DNA of 64,000 nt from Sunxiuqinia indica (GTDB lineage: Bacteria > Bacteroidota > Bacteroidia > Bacteroidales > Prolixibacteraceae), in contig NZ_WVEM01000001.1 in assembly GCF_009847015.1 (NCBI RefSeq), positions 744,001 through 808,000 of the forward strand, read 5' to 3'. Numbering within the stretch: the stretch's first letter is position 1; each line of letters begins with the position of its first letter. Below the pieces are notes generated by a model. The model ran no database searches, was not told where the DNA came from, and was given only the letters and a program-made list of their open reading frames with translations. This document shows, piece by piece, positions 45,362-54,577 of this stretch. The translations under genes and the position numbers were made by a program.

Positions 45362-46324
45362 ATGAATTTCAAAAATGATGTTGAAGCAGTTGATGCTTTA
45401 AAAGCAAAAATAGATTTACTTCAGGCAGAAATACAGAAACGTATTTATGGGCAGGATGAAATCATCAAACAAGTGCTCATTTCGCTTTTTAGTCGCGGAC
45501 ATTGCTTGTTAATTGGTGTTCCCGGGCTAGCGAAAACCTTGCTGGTAAATACAATTGCAGAAGTACTGGGTTTAAAATATAGTCGGATACAATTTACGCC
45601 CGACTTAATGCCTTCCGACATCATTGGTACGGATATCCTTGATAAAAACCGTGAGTTCAAATTCATCAAAGGGCCGTTATTTGCCAATATTATTTTGGCC
45701 GATGAAATTAACCGAACACCTCCTAAAACGCAAGCGGCACTGCTCGAAGCCATGCAGGAAAGAGCAGTAACCGCAGGTGGGGAACGTTTCGAATTGAATA
45801 AACCGTTTTTTGTTTTGGCAACGCAAAATCCGATTGAGCAGGAAGGAACCTATCCCCTGCCCGAAGCCCAACTCGACCGGTTTATGTTCTCCATTTGGTT
45901 GGACTACCCGGCCTATGAAGATGAATTAACCATCGTAAGAAATACAACTTCTGACTTTTCAACCGAGTTGAAAGAAATAATTTCAGCCGAAGAAATTAAG
46001 TATTTCCAGCAGCTTGTTTTAAAAATCCCCATTAACGACAATGTATTGAAATATGCTGTTTCCTTGTCGGCCAAAACCCGCCCCGGAACAAAATTAGCTG
46101 CACCAATTACCGATAAGTACCTGAAATGGGGAGCAGGCCCGAGAGCCTCACAATATTTAGTACTTGGAGCCAAAACCCATGCAGCGCTATCGGGAAAATA
46201 CTCACCTGATATTGAAGATGTGAAAGCCATTGCAAAGACAATACTTCGTCATCGGGTCATCAAAAACTACAAAGCTGAAGCAGAAAACATCTCCGTTGAT
46301 CAAATTATTCAGGAATTGCTGTAA
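45362..46324 (+). CDS. MoxR-family AAA+ ATPase
   Basis: A 320-residue AAA_3 ATPase. Walker A LIGVPGLAKTLLVN, Walker B IILADEINRTPPKTQAALLEAMQE, sensor FVLATQNPIEQEGTYPLPEAQLDRF, and a C-terminal lid domain are visible. MoxR proteins act as chaperones that mature metal enzymes or activate VWA-domain partners. No VWA or DUF58 genes are adjacent, unlike the usual arrangement. It lies 16 bases after the SurA-like gene and 12 before the OstA-like gene. Confidence 0.92.
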   Translation: MNFKNDVEAVDALKAKIDLLQAEIQKRIYGQDEIIKQVLISLFSRGHCLLIGVPGLAKTLLVNTIAEVLGLKYSRIQFTPDLMPSDIIGTDILDKNREFKFIKGPLFANIILADEINRTPPKTQAALLEAMQERAVTAGGERFELNKPFFVLATQNPIEQEGTYPLPEAQLDRFMFSIWLDYPAYEDELTIVRNTTSDFSTELKEIISAEEIKYFQQLVLKIPINDNVLKYAVSLSAKTRPGTKLAAPITDKYLKWGAGPRASQYLVLGAKTHAALSGKYSPDIEDVKAIAKTILRHRVIKNYKAEAENISVDQIIQELL

Positions 46325-46336
46325 TCTATAAGTAGA

Positions 46337-47866
46337 ATGAAGCTGAAAGCGACCACCTGCAAACTAATATTTTTACTTGTACTCATTCCGGTATTTGCTT
46401 TTTCGCAAACAAAAAAACGGGTAGATATCGAACAGGCAGACTTTTTGGAGTACAATGAAAGTATTATTAAAAATGCCCAACGCCTAATTGGAAATGTGAT
46501 TATAACTCACGAAGGTATTCGAATGTGGTGCGACAGTGCCTATTCATACACCGACACCAATATGGTTGATGCTTATGGGCATGTTCATATTTTAAAAGAT
46601 GACACCCTGCATATGTACTCCAATTACCTTAATTACAATGGAGATACCAAATGGGCAGTGGCAACAGGAAATGTAAAACTAGTAAACAAATCAACTACCT
46701 TAACCACAGACACACTCGATTTCGATATGGCTCAGAACATCGGATTTTACGATGATTACGGAACTGTGGTAGACAGCACAAGTACCTTAAACAGTAAAAT
46801 AGGACAGTACTATGCCGACCTTAACAAAGCCTATTTCAAAAAAGAAGTTCATGTATTTTCTGAGGATTACACATTGGATTCAGACACGCTGATTTATGAT
46901 ACCAAAACGAAAGTTGTTTCGATTGTGGGCCCAACCCATATTCATGATGAAGAAACAACACTTTATGCTGAAAGTGGTTTTTACAACAGTATCACAGGGA
47001 ATGCGGAGTTGTACAAAAATCCGGTGATTACGGGTGAGGAACAAGAAGTGATTGCTGACTCAATTTTCTACGATAAAACCACCGGAGATGGTCGGGCAAT
47101 TGGCAATGCCAGCATTGAGGATTATAAAAACCGAATGATTGTAAGAGGAAATCGGGTTGTTTATAATGAAACACAGGAAACAGCCATGGCGACTGATTCT
47201 GCTCACCTTCTACTCTATTCGGAGAAAGATACCCTTTACCTACACGCCGACACGCTCAAATCAATCCCTGACACCATTCCTGACGAGAAACTGGTGATGG
47301 CCTATTATCATGTTAAGTTTTTCAGAGACGACATGCAAGGAAAGTGTGACTCGATGGTTTATTGGTCACTGGATTCAACGATTCAGCTCTTCCACGATCC
47401 GGTTGTTTGGTCAGACAATAACCAAATGACAGCTGACTACATTGAAATGATTAATCAAACGAATGATCCTGATTTGGTAAAACTGGATCATAACGCATTT
47501 ATCGTTGCCATGGAAGATTCCGGGAGATACAACCAGATCAAAGGACGCGATATGCTTGGGTACATCAGAAAAAATGAACTTTATAAAATTGATGTGGATG
47601 GAAACGGACAGTCAATTTATTATGCCAAAGATAAAAATGGCATAATTGGGTTAAATAAAGCGATTAGCAGCACCATAGAAATCTATCTGGACAGCAGCAA
47701 GATCAAAAAAATTGTGTTTATAAAATCGCCTGACGGGCAACTGATGCCGCTGCCAGAAATTTCTGATGAGGAAAAAGTACTCCCCGGGTTTCACTGGCTG
47801 GATGCCATTCGGCCAAAGCGAGTTGAAGACATCTTTGAAAGGCAAAAAAATAGCAAGGCGAACTGA
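46337..47866 (+). CDS. OstA/LptA-like LPS-transport protein
   Basis: A 509-residue exported protein (signal peptide ending FAFSQ). Repeated OstA-type beta-jellyroll segments cover roughly residues 30-300: DAYGHVHILKDDTLHMYSN, KWAVATGNVKLV, LYKNPVITGEEQEVIADS. Bacteroidota members of this large form are thought to bridge LPS across the periplasm like LptA. The LptD homologue is about 20 kb away. The end of the gene overlaps a hairpin that serves as terminator on the opposite strand. Confidence 0.85.
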   Translation: MKLKATTCKLIFLLVLIPVFAFSQTKKRVDIEQADFLEYNESIIKNAQRLIGNVIITHEGIRMWCDSAYSYTDTNMVDAYGHVHILKDDTLHMYSNYLNYNGDTKWAVATGNVKLVNKSTTLTTDTLDFDMAQNIGFYDDYGTVVDSTSTLNSKIGQYYADLNKAYFKKEVHVFSEDYTLDSDTLIYDTKTKVVSIVGPTHIHDEETTLYAESGFYNSITGNAELYKNPVITGEEQEVIADSIFYDKTTGDGRAIGNASIEDYKNRMIVRGNRVVYNETQETAMATDSAHLLLYSEKDTLYLHADTLKSIPDTIPDEKLVMAYYHVKFFRDDMQGKCDSMVYWSLDSTIQLFHDPVVWSDNNQMTADYIEMINQTNDPDLVKLDHNAFIVAMEDSGRYNQIKGRDMLGYIRKNELYKIDVDGNGQSIYYAKDKNGIIGLNKAISSTIEIYLDSSKIKKIVFIKSPDGQLMPLPEISDEEKVLPGFHWLDAIRPKRVEDIFERQKNSKAN

Positions 47867-47877
47867 TCCACCTTGCT
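47844..47877 (-). terminator. Terminator of the DUF2795 gene inside the end of the OstA-like gene
   Basis: Inverted repeat AGCAAGG/CCTTGCT (47852-47858 with 47871-47877). On the minus strand it is followed by A and seven T (complement of 47844-47850). It overlaps the last codons of the plus-strand gene. Confidence 0.6.
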
Positions 47878-47914
47878 TCTAATATTTCTTTTACTTGACT
47901 TGCCCTCGACTTAG

Positions 47915-48136
47915 TTAATACTCGTCTTCATTGAAGAAAAAGTCGTCTTTACTTGGATAGTCAGGCCAAATATCTTCAATGCTCTCATAAATCTCCCCTT
48001 CGTCTTCAATTTCCTGCAAATTTTCAATCACTTCAAGGGGTGCACCTGATCTGATGCCATAATCGATCAACTCGTCCTTGCTTGCAGGCCAAGGGGCATC
48101 TTCTAATTTTGAAGCTAATTCTAGTGTCCAATACAT
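47915..48136 (-). CDS. DUF2795-like small acidic protein
   Basis: A 73-residue acidic protein starting MYWTLELASKLEDAPWPASK. The WPASKDELIDYGIRSGAP segment is typical of DUF2795. The C-terminus is strongly conserved in Bacteroidota homologues as I recall them (WPDYPSKDDFFFNEDEY). No catalytic motif. Single gene with its own terminator. Function unknown. Confidence 0.85.
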   Translation of the reverse strand: MYWTLELASKLEDAPWPASKDELIDYGIRSGAPLEVIENLQEIEDEGEIYESIEDIWPDYPSKDDFFFNEDEY

Positions 48137-48223
48137 ATTCGACAGTATTTAGTTTTGATTCATTTTTTCGATTTTGCGAATATATAAAAAATAAAATCAA
48201 AACCTAAAAAAAAGATTTGTTAT

Positions 48224-48787
48224 CTAGACCCCCGATTTCCATTGCGTTTCTGGCACATTTTCATCAAATGAAATCTTTCTTCCCAGCACAAAAAGGTAGT
48301 CAGACAGTCGATTTATGAATTTTACCAGGTTTTTATTGACTTCATTCTGTTCTGAAAGCTCAATTATTCGGCGCTCAGCCCTCCGACAAACTGTACGTGC
48401 AATTTGTGTATGTGCAGCAGCAATACTCCCTCCCGGCAAAATAAAACTGTTTAGCTTAGGGAGCACTTCAAACATTTGGTCCATTTCCTTTTCAAGCATT
48501 TCAATGTCTTCTGTTTTACATGGGATCTGCTTTTTAAACTCCGACACCGAATCATCGGTTGCCAGCTGAGCTCCAATCGTGAATAATACACACTGAATAT
48601 GCTTCAAAACTTCCTTAGCTTTTTCATCAATATCCATCGCCACAATTAAACCAACATGACTATTTAGCTCATCTACTGTTCCATACGATTCTAAACGGAT
48701 ATTATACTTTTTTACCCGCGCACCACCAATTAAACCAGTGGTACCATCATCTCCTGTTTTTGTATATACGCGAACTTCTTTCTCCAT
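48224..48787 (-). CDS. Cob(I)alamin adenosyltransferase, PduO-type
   Basis: Transfers the adenosyl group of ATP to cob(I)alamin or cob(I)yrinic acid a,c-diamide. The 187-residue protein has the N-terminal VYTKTGDDGTTGLIGGARVKK, then VDELNSHVGLI, and the C-terminal VCRRAERRIIEL plus FINRLSDYLFVLGR signature. Its ATG overlaps the ABC gene's stop by one base (TAATG), so the two are coupled, which may reflect only cotranscription. Confidence 0.94.
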   Translation of the reverse strand: MEKEVRVYTKTGDDGTTGLIGGARVKKYNIRLESYGTVDELNSHVGLIVAMDIDEKAKEVLKHIQCVLFTIGAQLATDDSVSEFKKQIPCKTEDIEMLEKEMDQMFEVLPKLNSFILPGGSIAAAHTQIARTVCRRAERRIIELSEQNEVNKNLVKFINRLSDYLFVLGRKISFDENVPETQWKSGV

Positions 48788-49497
48788 TAAATTACCGGAT
48801 TTGGGTTGATTTCATCTGATTCTACTTCCCCATCTTTTAACCGAATAACGCGGTGTGCATGTAGGGCAATATCCTCCTCATGAGTTACAACAATCAGAGT
48901 ATTGCCTTGTTGATGAATTTCGGAAAACAATTGCATGATTTCTTCTGAAATTTTTGAATCCAGGTTTCCTGTGGGCTCATCAGCTAAAAGAATTGCAGGT
49001 TTATTAATTAAAGCGCGAGCGACTGCAACCCGCTGTCGCTGTCCTCCGGAAAGTTCATTAGGTTTATGGTCAATCCGGTCAGCCAAGCCAACATCTGTCA
49101 ACATCTCGGTAGCTCGTTGCATTCGCTCTTGCTTCTTCACTCCCGAATATACCATGGGTAACATCACATTGTCTAAAGCTGTGCTTCGGGGTAGCAAGTT
49201 AAAGGTTTGAAAAATGAAACCAATTTCGCGATTTCTAATCACTGCTAATTCATCATCGGTTAAATCACTAACGTTATGCTTGTTCAAAATGTAAGTACCA
49301 CTTGTAGGCGTATCTAAACATCCAATTACGTTCATTAAAGTAGACTTACCTGATCCTGAAGCCCCCATAATAGCAACATACTCGCCTTCATTAATATGAA
49401 TACTAACCGAGCGAAGAGCCCGAACAACCTGTGTTCCAACCTTGTAATTCTTTACAATATTGGTTAAACTAATTACCTCATTTGTTGTGTTTGACAT
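48787..49497 (-). CDS. ABC transporter ATP-binding protein, LolD/MacB-type
   Basis: A 236-residue ATPase with Walker [15 protein letters not shown]-loop [17 protein letters not shown], signature [15 protein letters not shown] and Walker [14 protein letters not shown]. The subfamily (MacB/LolD/FtsE-like) moves lipoproteins, drugs or peptides through mechanotransmission. No permease gene is adjacent, so the partner is elsewhere. Confidence 0.92.
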   Translation of the reverse strand: MSNTTNEVISLTNIVKNYKVGTQVVRALRSVSIHINEGEYVAIMGASGSGKSTLMNVIGCLDTPTSGTYILNKHNVSDLTDDELAVIRNREIGFIFQTFNLLPRSTALDNVMLPMVYSGVKKQERMQRATEMLTDVGLADRIDHKPNELSGGQRQRVAVARALINKPAILLADEPTGNLDSKISEEIMQLFSEIHQQGNTLIVVTHEEDIALHAHRVIRLKDGEVESDEINPNPVI

Positions 49498-49714
49498 GTA
49501 CTTTGATTAATTTCAAAAAAGAGAAAATGGACAATACTCTTTTTTATTTGGTTAGTAAATATAAGGATATGATATTGATTTCTCACTTGCGGTAAGCACT
49601 TTTAAGTATTCGTATTTCGTGCAATTAACAAAAACCATGCAATACATAATAAATATGAACAAAAAATCTTAATAACTCTAAAAATATTTCAAACATGAGC
49701 TGAATTTTGTTTTT

Positions 49715-49722
49715 TATCTTTG
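49715..49722 (+). promoter_or_regulatory. -7 box directly in front of recG (TATCTTTG)
   Basis: Perfect TAnnTTTG whose last base is only 5 bases before the recG ATG. A transcript from here would be leaderless or nearly so. No -33 TTG at the usual distance was found. Confidence 0.45.
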
Positions 49723-49726
49723 CTTT

Positions 49727-51826
49727 ATGCCGGAATATTTAGATCAGGACATTAAATTTTTACCGGGTGTGGGCCCAAAGCGAGCTGAGCTACTTAAAAA
49801 AGAGCTTAACATCAACACATTTCGCGATCTGCTTTACTATTTTCCTTACAAATATATCGACCGCACAAAATTTCACTCCATTGCCGAAGTAAGATCCAAT
49901 CAAGCTTACATTCAGGTAAAAGGAAAAATCAGATCTATTGAATTACAAGGCGAGCGACACAAGCAGCGACTAACTGCTGTTTTTGCAGATGAAACCGGTG
50001 TAATGGATTTGGTTTGGTTCCAGGGAATTAAATACATCAGAGAAAATCTTTTGCCGGGAAAAACCTATGTGGTTTTTGGCAAACCTTCAGTTTTTAATGG
50101 TCGGGTAAATATTATTCATCCTGAAGTTGAAGATAAGACCAGCGAACAAATTAAAACCGGTGTTCTTCAGGCTTTTTATAATACGACCGAAAAGCTAAAA
50201 AAGCGTTTTTTAAATACACAGGCTCTCAATAAAATTCAGTATTCGCTCGCGCAGCAAATACGTGGGAAAATTTATGAAACCCTGCCTCCAAAAGTAACTG
50301 AACCGTTCAAGCTGATGGGGCTCAAGGACGCCCTCCGGCAAATTCATTTTCCGGAAAGTACTCAACAGCTTCAAAAAGCAACCTTCCGACTTAAATTTGA
50401 AGAGCTATTTTTCATTCAACTAAAAATATTGAGCCTCAAACATAGCCGATATGAAGCATTCAAGGGTTTTGTATTTTCTAACGTAGGCTACAACTTCAAC
50501 CAATTCTACAATAATAATTTGCCATTCGAACTAACGGGAGCACAAAAAAAGGTCATTAAAGAAATACGTAAAGATTTAGGTTCCGGCAAGCAAATGAACC
50601 GCCTTTTACAAGGCGATGTGGGCAGTGGAAAAACACTGGTTGCTTTAATGGTTTCACTCATTTCGTTTGACAATGGCTTCCAGGCCAGCCTAATGGCGCC
50701 AACTGAGATTTTGGCCATTCAACATTTCAACACCATCCGAAAAATGCTTACCGGACTTGGTGTAAAAACTGCGCTACTAACAGGATCAACCAAAAAGAGC
50801 GAACGTAAAATTATTCATGAGCAATTGGAAAGTGGCGATTTACAGCTGCTAATTGGAACACATGCACTAATTGAGGATGTGGTAAGCTTCGATAAATTAG
50901 GGCTGGTAATCATCGATGAGCAGCACCGATTTGGCGTTGCCCAGCGGGCTAAACTTTGGAAAAAGAACGCGGGAACTCCTCCTCATATTTTAGTAATGAC
51001 CGCTACTCCTATTCCTCGAACTTTAGCCATGACGCTTTATGGAGATCTGGAAGTTTCGGTCATTGATGAGCTTCCGCCCGGACGAAAACCAATTGACACC
51101 CGCCATTATTTCGAAAACCGCCGAAAGCAGGTTTATCAGTTTATTCGTTCGCAGATTGACGCCGGCCGACAGGCTTATATTGTCTATCCACTGATTAGTG
51201 AATCTGAAAAAATGGATTACAAAAACCTGGAAGATGGCTATGAATTGATGCAGGAAGTTTTTCCGCGTTATAAAATAAGCATGGTTCACGGCCGCATGAA
51301 ACCAGCTGAAAAAGATGCAGAAATGCAATTATTCAAAGAAGGGAAAACACAGATCATGGTCGCCACAACTGTTATTGAGGTTGGCGTTGATGTCCCCAAT
51401 GCCTCAATCATGGTCATCGAGAGTGCCGAACGTTTCGGCTTGTCGCAACTACATCAACTTCGAGGGCGAGTTGGCCGCGGAGCTGAACAATCCTACTGTC
51501 TACTAATGTCTTCGTATAAAATAAGTAACGAAAGCCGTAAACGACTGGAAACCATGGTTCGTACCAATGATGGATTTGAAATTGCAGAAGTGGATTTGAA
51601 ACTACGGGGCCCCGGAGACATAGAAGGAACACAGCAAAGCGGATTGGGCGTAGACCTCAATATTGCCAACTTGGGAAAAGATGGCGAGATTTTACGTATT
51701 GCCCGAAATGTTGCCAGCGATATTCTTGATGATGATCCGAAACTGGAAAAAGAAGAAAACAAAATACTCCGTTATCAATTTCAAAAAATGAAAAACACCG
51801 AATTTAACTGGAGCGTAATAAGCTAA
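49727..51826 (+). CDS. recG: ATP-dependent DNA helicase RecG
   Basis: Branch-migration helicase that regresses stalled forks and processes Holliday junctions. The 699-residue protein has an N-terminal wedge/OB domain (IKFLPGVGPKRAELLKKEL, ADETGVMDLVWFQG). Helicase motif I QGDVGSGKTLVALM, motif II IIDEQHRFGVAQR, the TATPIPRTLAMTLYGDLE motif and LHQLRGRVGRG follow, with the C-terminal RGPGDIEGTQQSG block. The start is supported by the conserved LPGVGPKRA segment at residues 12-20. Confidence 0.97.
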   Translation: MPEYLDQDIKFLPGVGPKRAELLKKELNINTFRDLLYYFPYKYIDRTKFHSIAEVRSNQAYIQVKGKIRSIELQGERHKQRLTAVFADETGVMDLVWFQGIKYIRENLLPGKTYVVFGKPSVFNGRVNIIHPEVEDKTSEQIKTGVLQAFYNTTEKLKKRFLNTQALNKIQYSLAQQIRGKIYETLPPKVTEPFKLMGLKDALRQIHFPESTQQLQKATFRLKFEELFFIQLKILSLKHSRYEAFKGFVFSNVGYNFNQFYNNNLPFELTGAQKKVIKEIRKDLGSGKQMNRLLQGDVGSGKTLVALMVSLISFDNGFQASLMAPTEILAIQHFNTIRKMLTGLGVKTALLTGSTKKSERKIIHEQLESGDLQLLIGTHALIEDVVSFDKLGLVIIDEQHRFGVAQRAKLWKKNAGTPPHILVMTATPIPRTLAMTLYGDLEVSVIDELPPGRKPIDTRHYFENRRKQVYQFIRSQIDAGRQAYIVYPLISESEKMDYKNLEDGYELMQEVFPRYKISMVHGRMKPAEKDAEMQLFKEGKTQIMVATTVIEVGVDVPNASIMVIESAERFGLSQLHQLRGRVGRGAEQSYCLLMSSYKISNESRKRLETMVRTNDGFEIAEVDLKLRGPGDIEGTQQSGLGVDLNIANLGKDGEILRIARNVASDILDDDPKLEKEENKILRYQFQKMKNTEFNWSVIS

Positions 51827-51845
51827 ATAATAAATCGAAACTAAA

Positions 51846-52751
51846 ATGAAACAATCAAAAGTTTACTTCTCAATTGCCTTTCTTCTGGTTGCAAGTCTTA
51901 CTTGCCAGGCCAAAGTTTATCGGGTCTTTTACCTGGGAGGACAGTCGAACATGGATGGCTATGGCTATGTAGAAGAGTTACCATCGGATCTTTCTAAAAC
52001 ATTTGACGACGTTATGATTTACCAAGCGCAAATGGCCGAAGATGGAGAGGAGCCGAATGGCGACGGCATATGGGCAAAACTTAAACCGGGTCATGGCAAA
52101 GATTTTAAAACTGACGGAAATACAAATCAATACGGTGAACGCTTTGGTATTGAACTATCCTTTGCACAAAGAATGCAGGAGCTATTTCCCGGAGAATCAA
52201 TTGCACTGATTAAATACTCTCGTGGTGGAACGTCAATTGCTATTGGAGCAAGTTCCTCCGGATGCTGGGATCCAGATTACTCCGAAAAGAACGGCGTTAA
52301 TCAGTGGGATCATTATTTAGCAACCCTTCGCAGAGCTTTACAGGTTGATGATATTGACGGTGATGGAGAAAAAGATCAATTAATTCCGACAGGGATTGTT
52401 TGGATGCAGGGTGAAAGCGATGGACACTCGGCCGAGGTGGCCGTAAAATACGAGGAGAACCTGACGCAACTAATGAATATGATCAGAGCATCGCTGCGAC
52501 GCGATAAACTCCCGCTGGTTATTGGACGTATTTCTGATAGCGGAAAAGATGAAGATGGCTTGGTGTGGGATTTTGGAAATGTAATTCGCGCAGCGCAAGA
52601 GCATTTTGTTGAAAATGATCCGGCCGCCGCTCTGGTTAAAACAACCGATAATTACGAGTATTCAGACAAATGGCACTACGATTCAAATGGATTTATTGAC
52701 CTTGGAACTCAATTTGCCGACGAGATGTCAAAATTACTACAGGAGAAATAA
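51846..52751 (+). CDS. Exported SASA-domain (sialate O-acetylesterase type) carbohydrate esterase
   Basis: A 301-residue SGNH-type hydrolase (PF03629). The signal peptide ends near residue 22. Block I FYLGGQSNMDGYG contains the nucleophile Ser, GIVWMQGESDGHSAE is block III, and DKWHYDSNGFIDLG near the C-terminus has the catalytic Asp/His. It probably deacetylates xylan, pectin or sialic-acid-type glycans; the substrate cannot be specified. It begins 20 bases after recG and ends before a strong terminator. Confidence 0.88.
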   Translation: MKQSKVYFSIAFLLVASLTCQAKVYRVFYLGGQSNMDGYGYVEELPSDLSKTFDDVMIYQAQMAEDGEEPNGDGIWAKLKPGHGKDFKTDGNTNQYGERFGIELSFAQRMQELFPGESIALIKYSRGGTSIAIGASSSGCWDPDYSEKNGVNQWDHYLATLRRALQVDDIDGDGEKDQLIPTGIVWMQGESDGHSAEVAVKYEENLTQLMNMIRASLRRDKLPLVIGRISDSGKDEDGLVWDFGNVIRAAQEHFVENDPAAALVKTTDNYEYSDKWHYDSNGFIDLGTQFADEMSKLLQEK

Positions 52752-52778
52752 AAATAATTGGAGATCCTATTAGACTTC

Positions 52779-52818
52779 AAAAGAGGGATGTCGATTTTAA
52801 AATCGACATCCCTCTTTT
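52779..52818. terminator. Bidirectional terminator, 40-bp perfect palindrome
   Basis: Positions 52779-52798 and 52799-52818 are exact reverse complements (core GAGGGATGTCGATTTT), with AAAA at the left and TTTT at the right edge. It can end transcription on both strands and closes the recG/SASA unit. Confidence 0.85.
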
Positions 52819-53180
52819 GTTTTATTACAGAAATCAATTGTCCTTTTTTTTGACGCTTCAAAAGTGATCTTTTCAATTATCAATTTATGTCGATTTAGTT
52901 AGCGGAACTTAGCAGAAATTTGTCGTTTTTGTTCAACTCAGAATATAAAGATGACCATTTTCTGCAACTCAGAGATTGTTTTACTGAATATTTAATGCAA
53001 TCTCTACATTGCAATAAAACAAGATAAGCACAACCACCGCAAGCAAACAAAATACACAACTCATTAATATTGTGATACTTACTAACAATAAAAGGAAAAT
53101 TAACTATTTAAAAAGAATATAAATAACCGAAGATGTTTTAAAAATGATGAAAATATGGATTCTAGTTATCCAAACATCTT
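52819..53180. other. Intergenic stretch before the rnf operon
   Basis: About 360 AT-rich bases with no supported ORF. It holds a short imperfect direct repeat (CAACTCAGAATA and CAACTCAGAGAT, near 52935 and 52965) and the small inverted repeat TGCAAT/ATTGCA near 52996-53013. No strong regulatory element was recognised apart from the -7 box next to it. Confidence 0.4.
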
Positions 53181-53188
53181 TAGTTTTG
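53181..53188 (+). promoter_or_regulatory. -7 box of the rseC-rnf operon (TAGTTTTG)
   Basis: Perfect TAnnTTTG match 28 bases before the ATG at 53217; no TTG at -33. Confidence 0.5.
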
Positions 53189-53216
53189 CAGTCATAAAAG
53201 CTGGAAGAAGAAACAA

Positions 53217-53633
53217 ATGTCGGGAGAGATTTCACATAAAGGGATTATAAAAAAGCTTACTGAAAAAAGTATAGTCGTTGGCATTGTCAACGAATCGGCC
53301 TGCTCCGGATGCCATGCAAAAGGAGCATGTTCTATGTCAGACATGAAAGACAAAGAAATTGAAATTAATCATTTCAACGGTGATTACAGCCTCGGACAAT
53401 CTGTTGAAGTCGTTGGAAAAACATCGCAGGGTTTCAAGGCCTTGTTTTATGGCTATGTCTTTCCGTTTATACTTGTTTTGTTTGCATTGATATTATTAAC
53501 AAGCCTTCAGTATAACGAAGGCATCAGCGGACTCGTTTCGTTGTCCACTTTAATTCCATATTACACCATACTTTATCTTACTCGAAATAAAATTCGCAAG
53601 AGCTTTGAATTTGAAATCAAGCCTTTACTATAA
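53217..53633 (+). CDS. RseC/MucC-family membrane protein
   Basis: A 138-residue protein with an N-terminal Cys-containing domain (SACSGCHAKGACSMSD) and two membrane helices (about 73-93 and 98-118). RseC-family proteins accompany Rnf/Rsx complexes and are linked to SoxR reduction or electron transfer. It is the first gene of the rnf operon, 2 bases before rnfB, as is common in Bacteroidota. Confidence 0.9.
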   Translation: MSGEISHKGIIKKLTEKSIVVGIVNESACSGCHAKGACSMSDMKDKEIEINHFNGDYSLGQSVEVVGKTSQGFKALFYGYVFPFILVLFALILLTSLQYNEGISGLVSLSTLIPYYTILYLTRNKIRKSFEFEIKPLL

Positions 53634-53635
53634 TT

Positions 53636-54568
53636 ATGAGTGATACGATTATTTATACTATGATTGCCTTGAGCGCTATAGGTATTTTGGCTGCTGTCAT
53701 TTTATACTTGGTAGCTCAAAAGTTTAAGGTATATGAAGATCCACGGATCGACGAAGTAGAAAATGCCTTACCTGGGGCCAATTGCGGAGGATGTGGCTAT
53801 GCCGGGTGTCGCGCGTTTGCTGAAGCATGTGTTAAAGAAAGTGAGTTATCGTCTCTTTTTTGCCCTGTTGGTGGAAACGATTGCATGGGAGGAGTTGCTG
53901 ATATTTTAGGACTCGAAGCCATTGCACAAGATCCGAAAATAGCGGTTGTTCGGTGCAACGGAACCTGTGACCATCGGCCAAAAACCAATCAGTATGATGG
54001 GGCAACATCATGCGCTGTAGCTTCTTCGCTTTATGCAGGAGATACCGGATGCCAGTTTGGATGCCTCGGACACGGCGACTGCGTTGCAGCCTGTGACTTT
54101 GATGCAATTCACATGAACCAGGAAACCGGATTACCGGAAGTTGTAGACGACAAGTGTGTTGCCTGTGGTGCCTGTGTTGAAGCCTGCCCAAAAACACTGA
54201 TTGAGCTTCGTAAACGAGGACCAAAGGACCGTAAAATTTACGTTTCATGCCGCAACGAAGACAAAGGAGGAGTAGCAAAAAAGTCGTGCGAAGTAGCATG
54301 TATTGGATGTTCTAAATGTTTCAAGGTATGCCCGTTCGATGCAATTACGATGAACAATAATCTGGCATTTATCGATTCAGACAAATGTAAGTTGTGCCGT
54401 AAATGTGTTGTCGAATGTCCTACAAATGCGATTATCGAAGTTGGTTTTCCACCTCGAAAGGTCAAAACAGACTTACCTCCCAAACCAGCAATAAAAAAGG
54501 AAGTTCCGAAAAAAGCAGAAGGCAAGTCATCCGAAGATATTAAACCAGATAACTTAGAAAAAAAATAG
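53636..54568 (+). CDS. rnfB: Rnf complex iron-sulfur subunit B
   Basis: Electron-entry subunit of the ferredoxin:NAD+ oxidoreductase (Rnf). The 310-residue protein has an N-terminal membrane helix (about 7-27) and the RnfB-specific cluster motif GANCGGCGYAGC (residues 43-54). Four further cysteine groups follow: CQFGCLGHGDCVAAC, CVACGACVEAC, CIGCSKCFKVC and CKLCRKCVVEC. The tail is Lys/Pro-rich. The extra ferredoxin-like clusters resemble the longer RnfB forms of anaerobes. Confidence 0.95.
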   Translation: MSDTIIYTMIALSAIGILAAVILYLVAQKFKVYEDPRIDEVENALPGANCGGCGYAGCRAFAEACVKESELSSLFCPVGGNDCMGGVADILGLEAIAQDPKIAVVRCNGTCDHRPKTNQYDGATSCAVASSLYAGDTGCQFGCLGHGDCVAACDFDAIHMNQETGLPEVVDDKCVACGACVEACPKTLIELRKRGPKDRKIYVSCRNEDKGGVAKKSCEVACIGCSKCFKVCPFDAITMNNNLAFIDSDKCKLCRKCVVECPTNAIIEVGFPPRKVKTDLPPKPAIKKEVPKKAEGKSSEDIKPDNLEKK

Positions 54569-54577
54569 GAGGCCATC

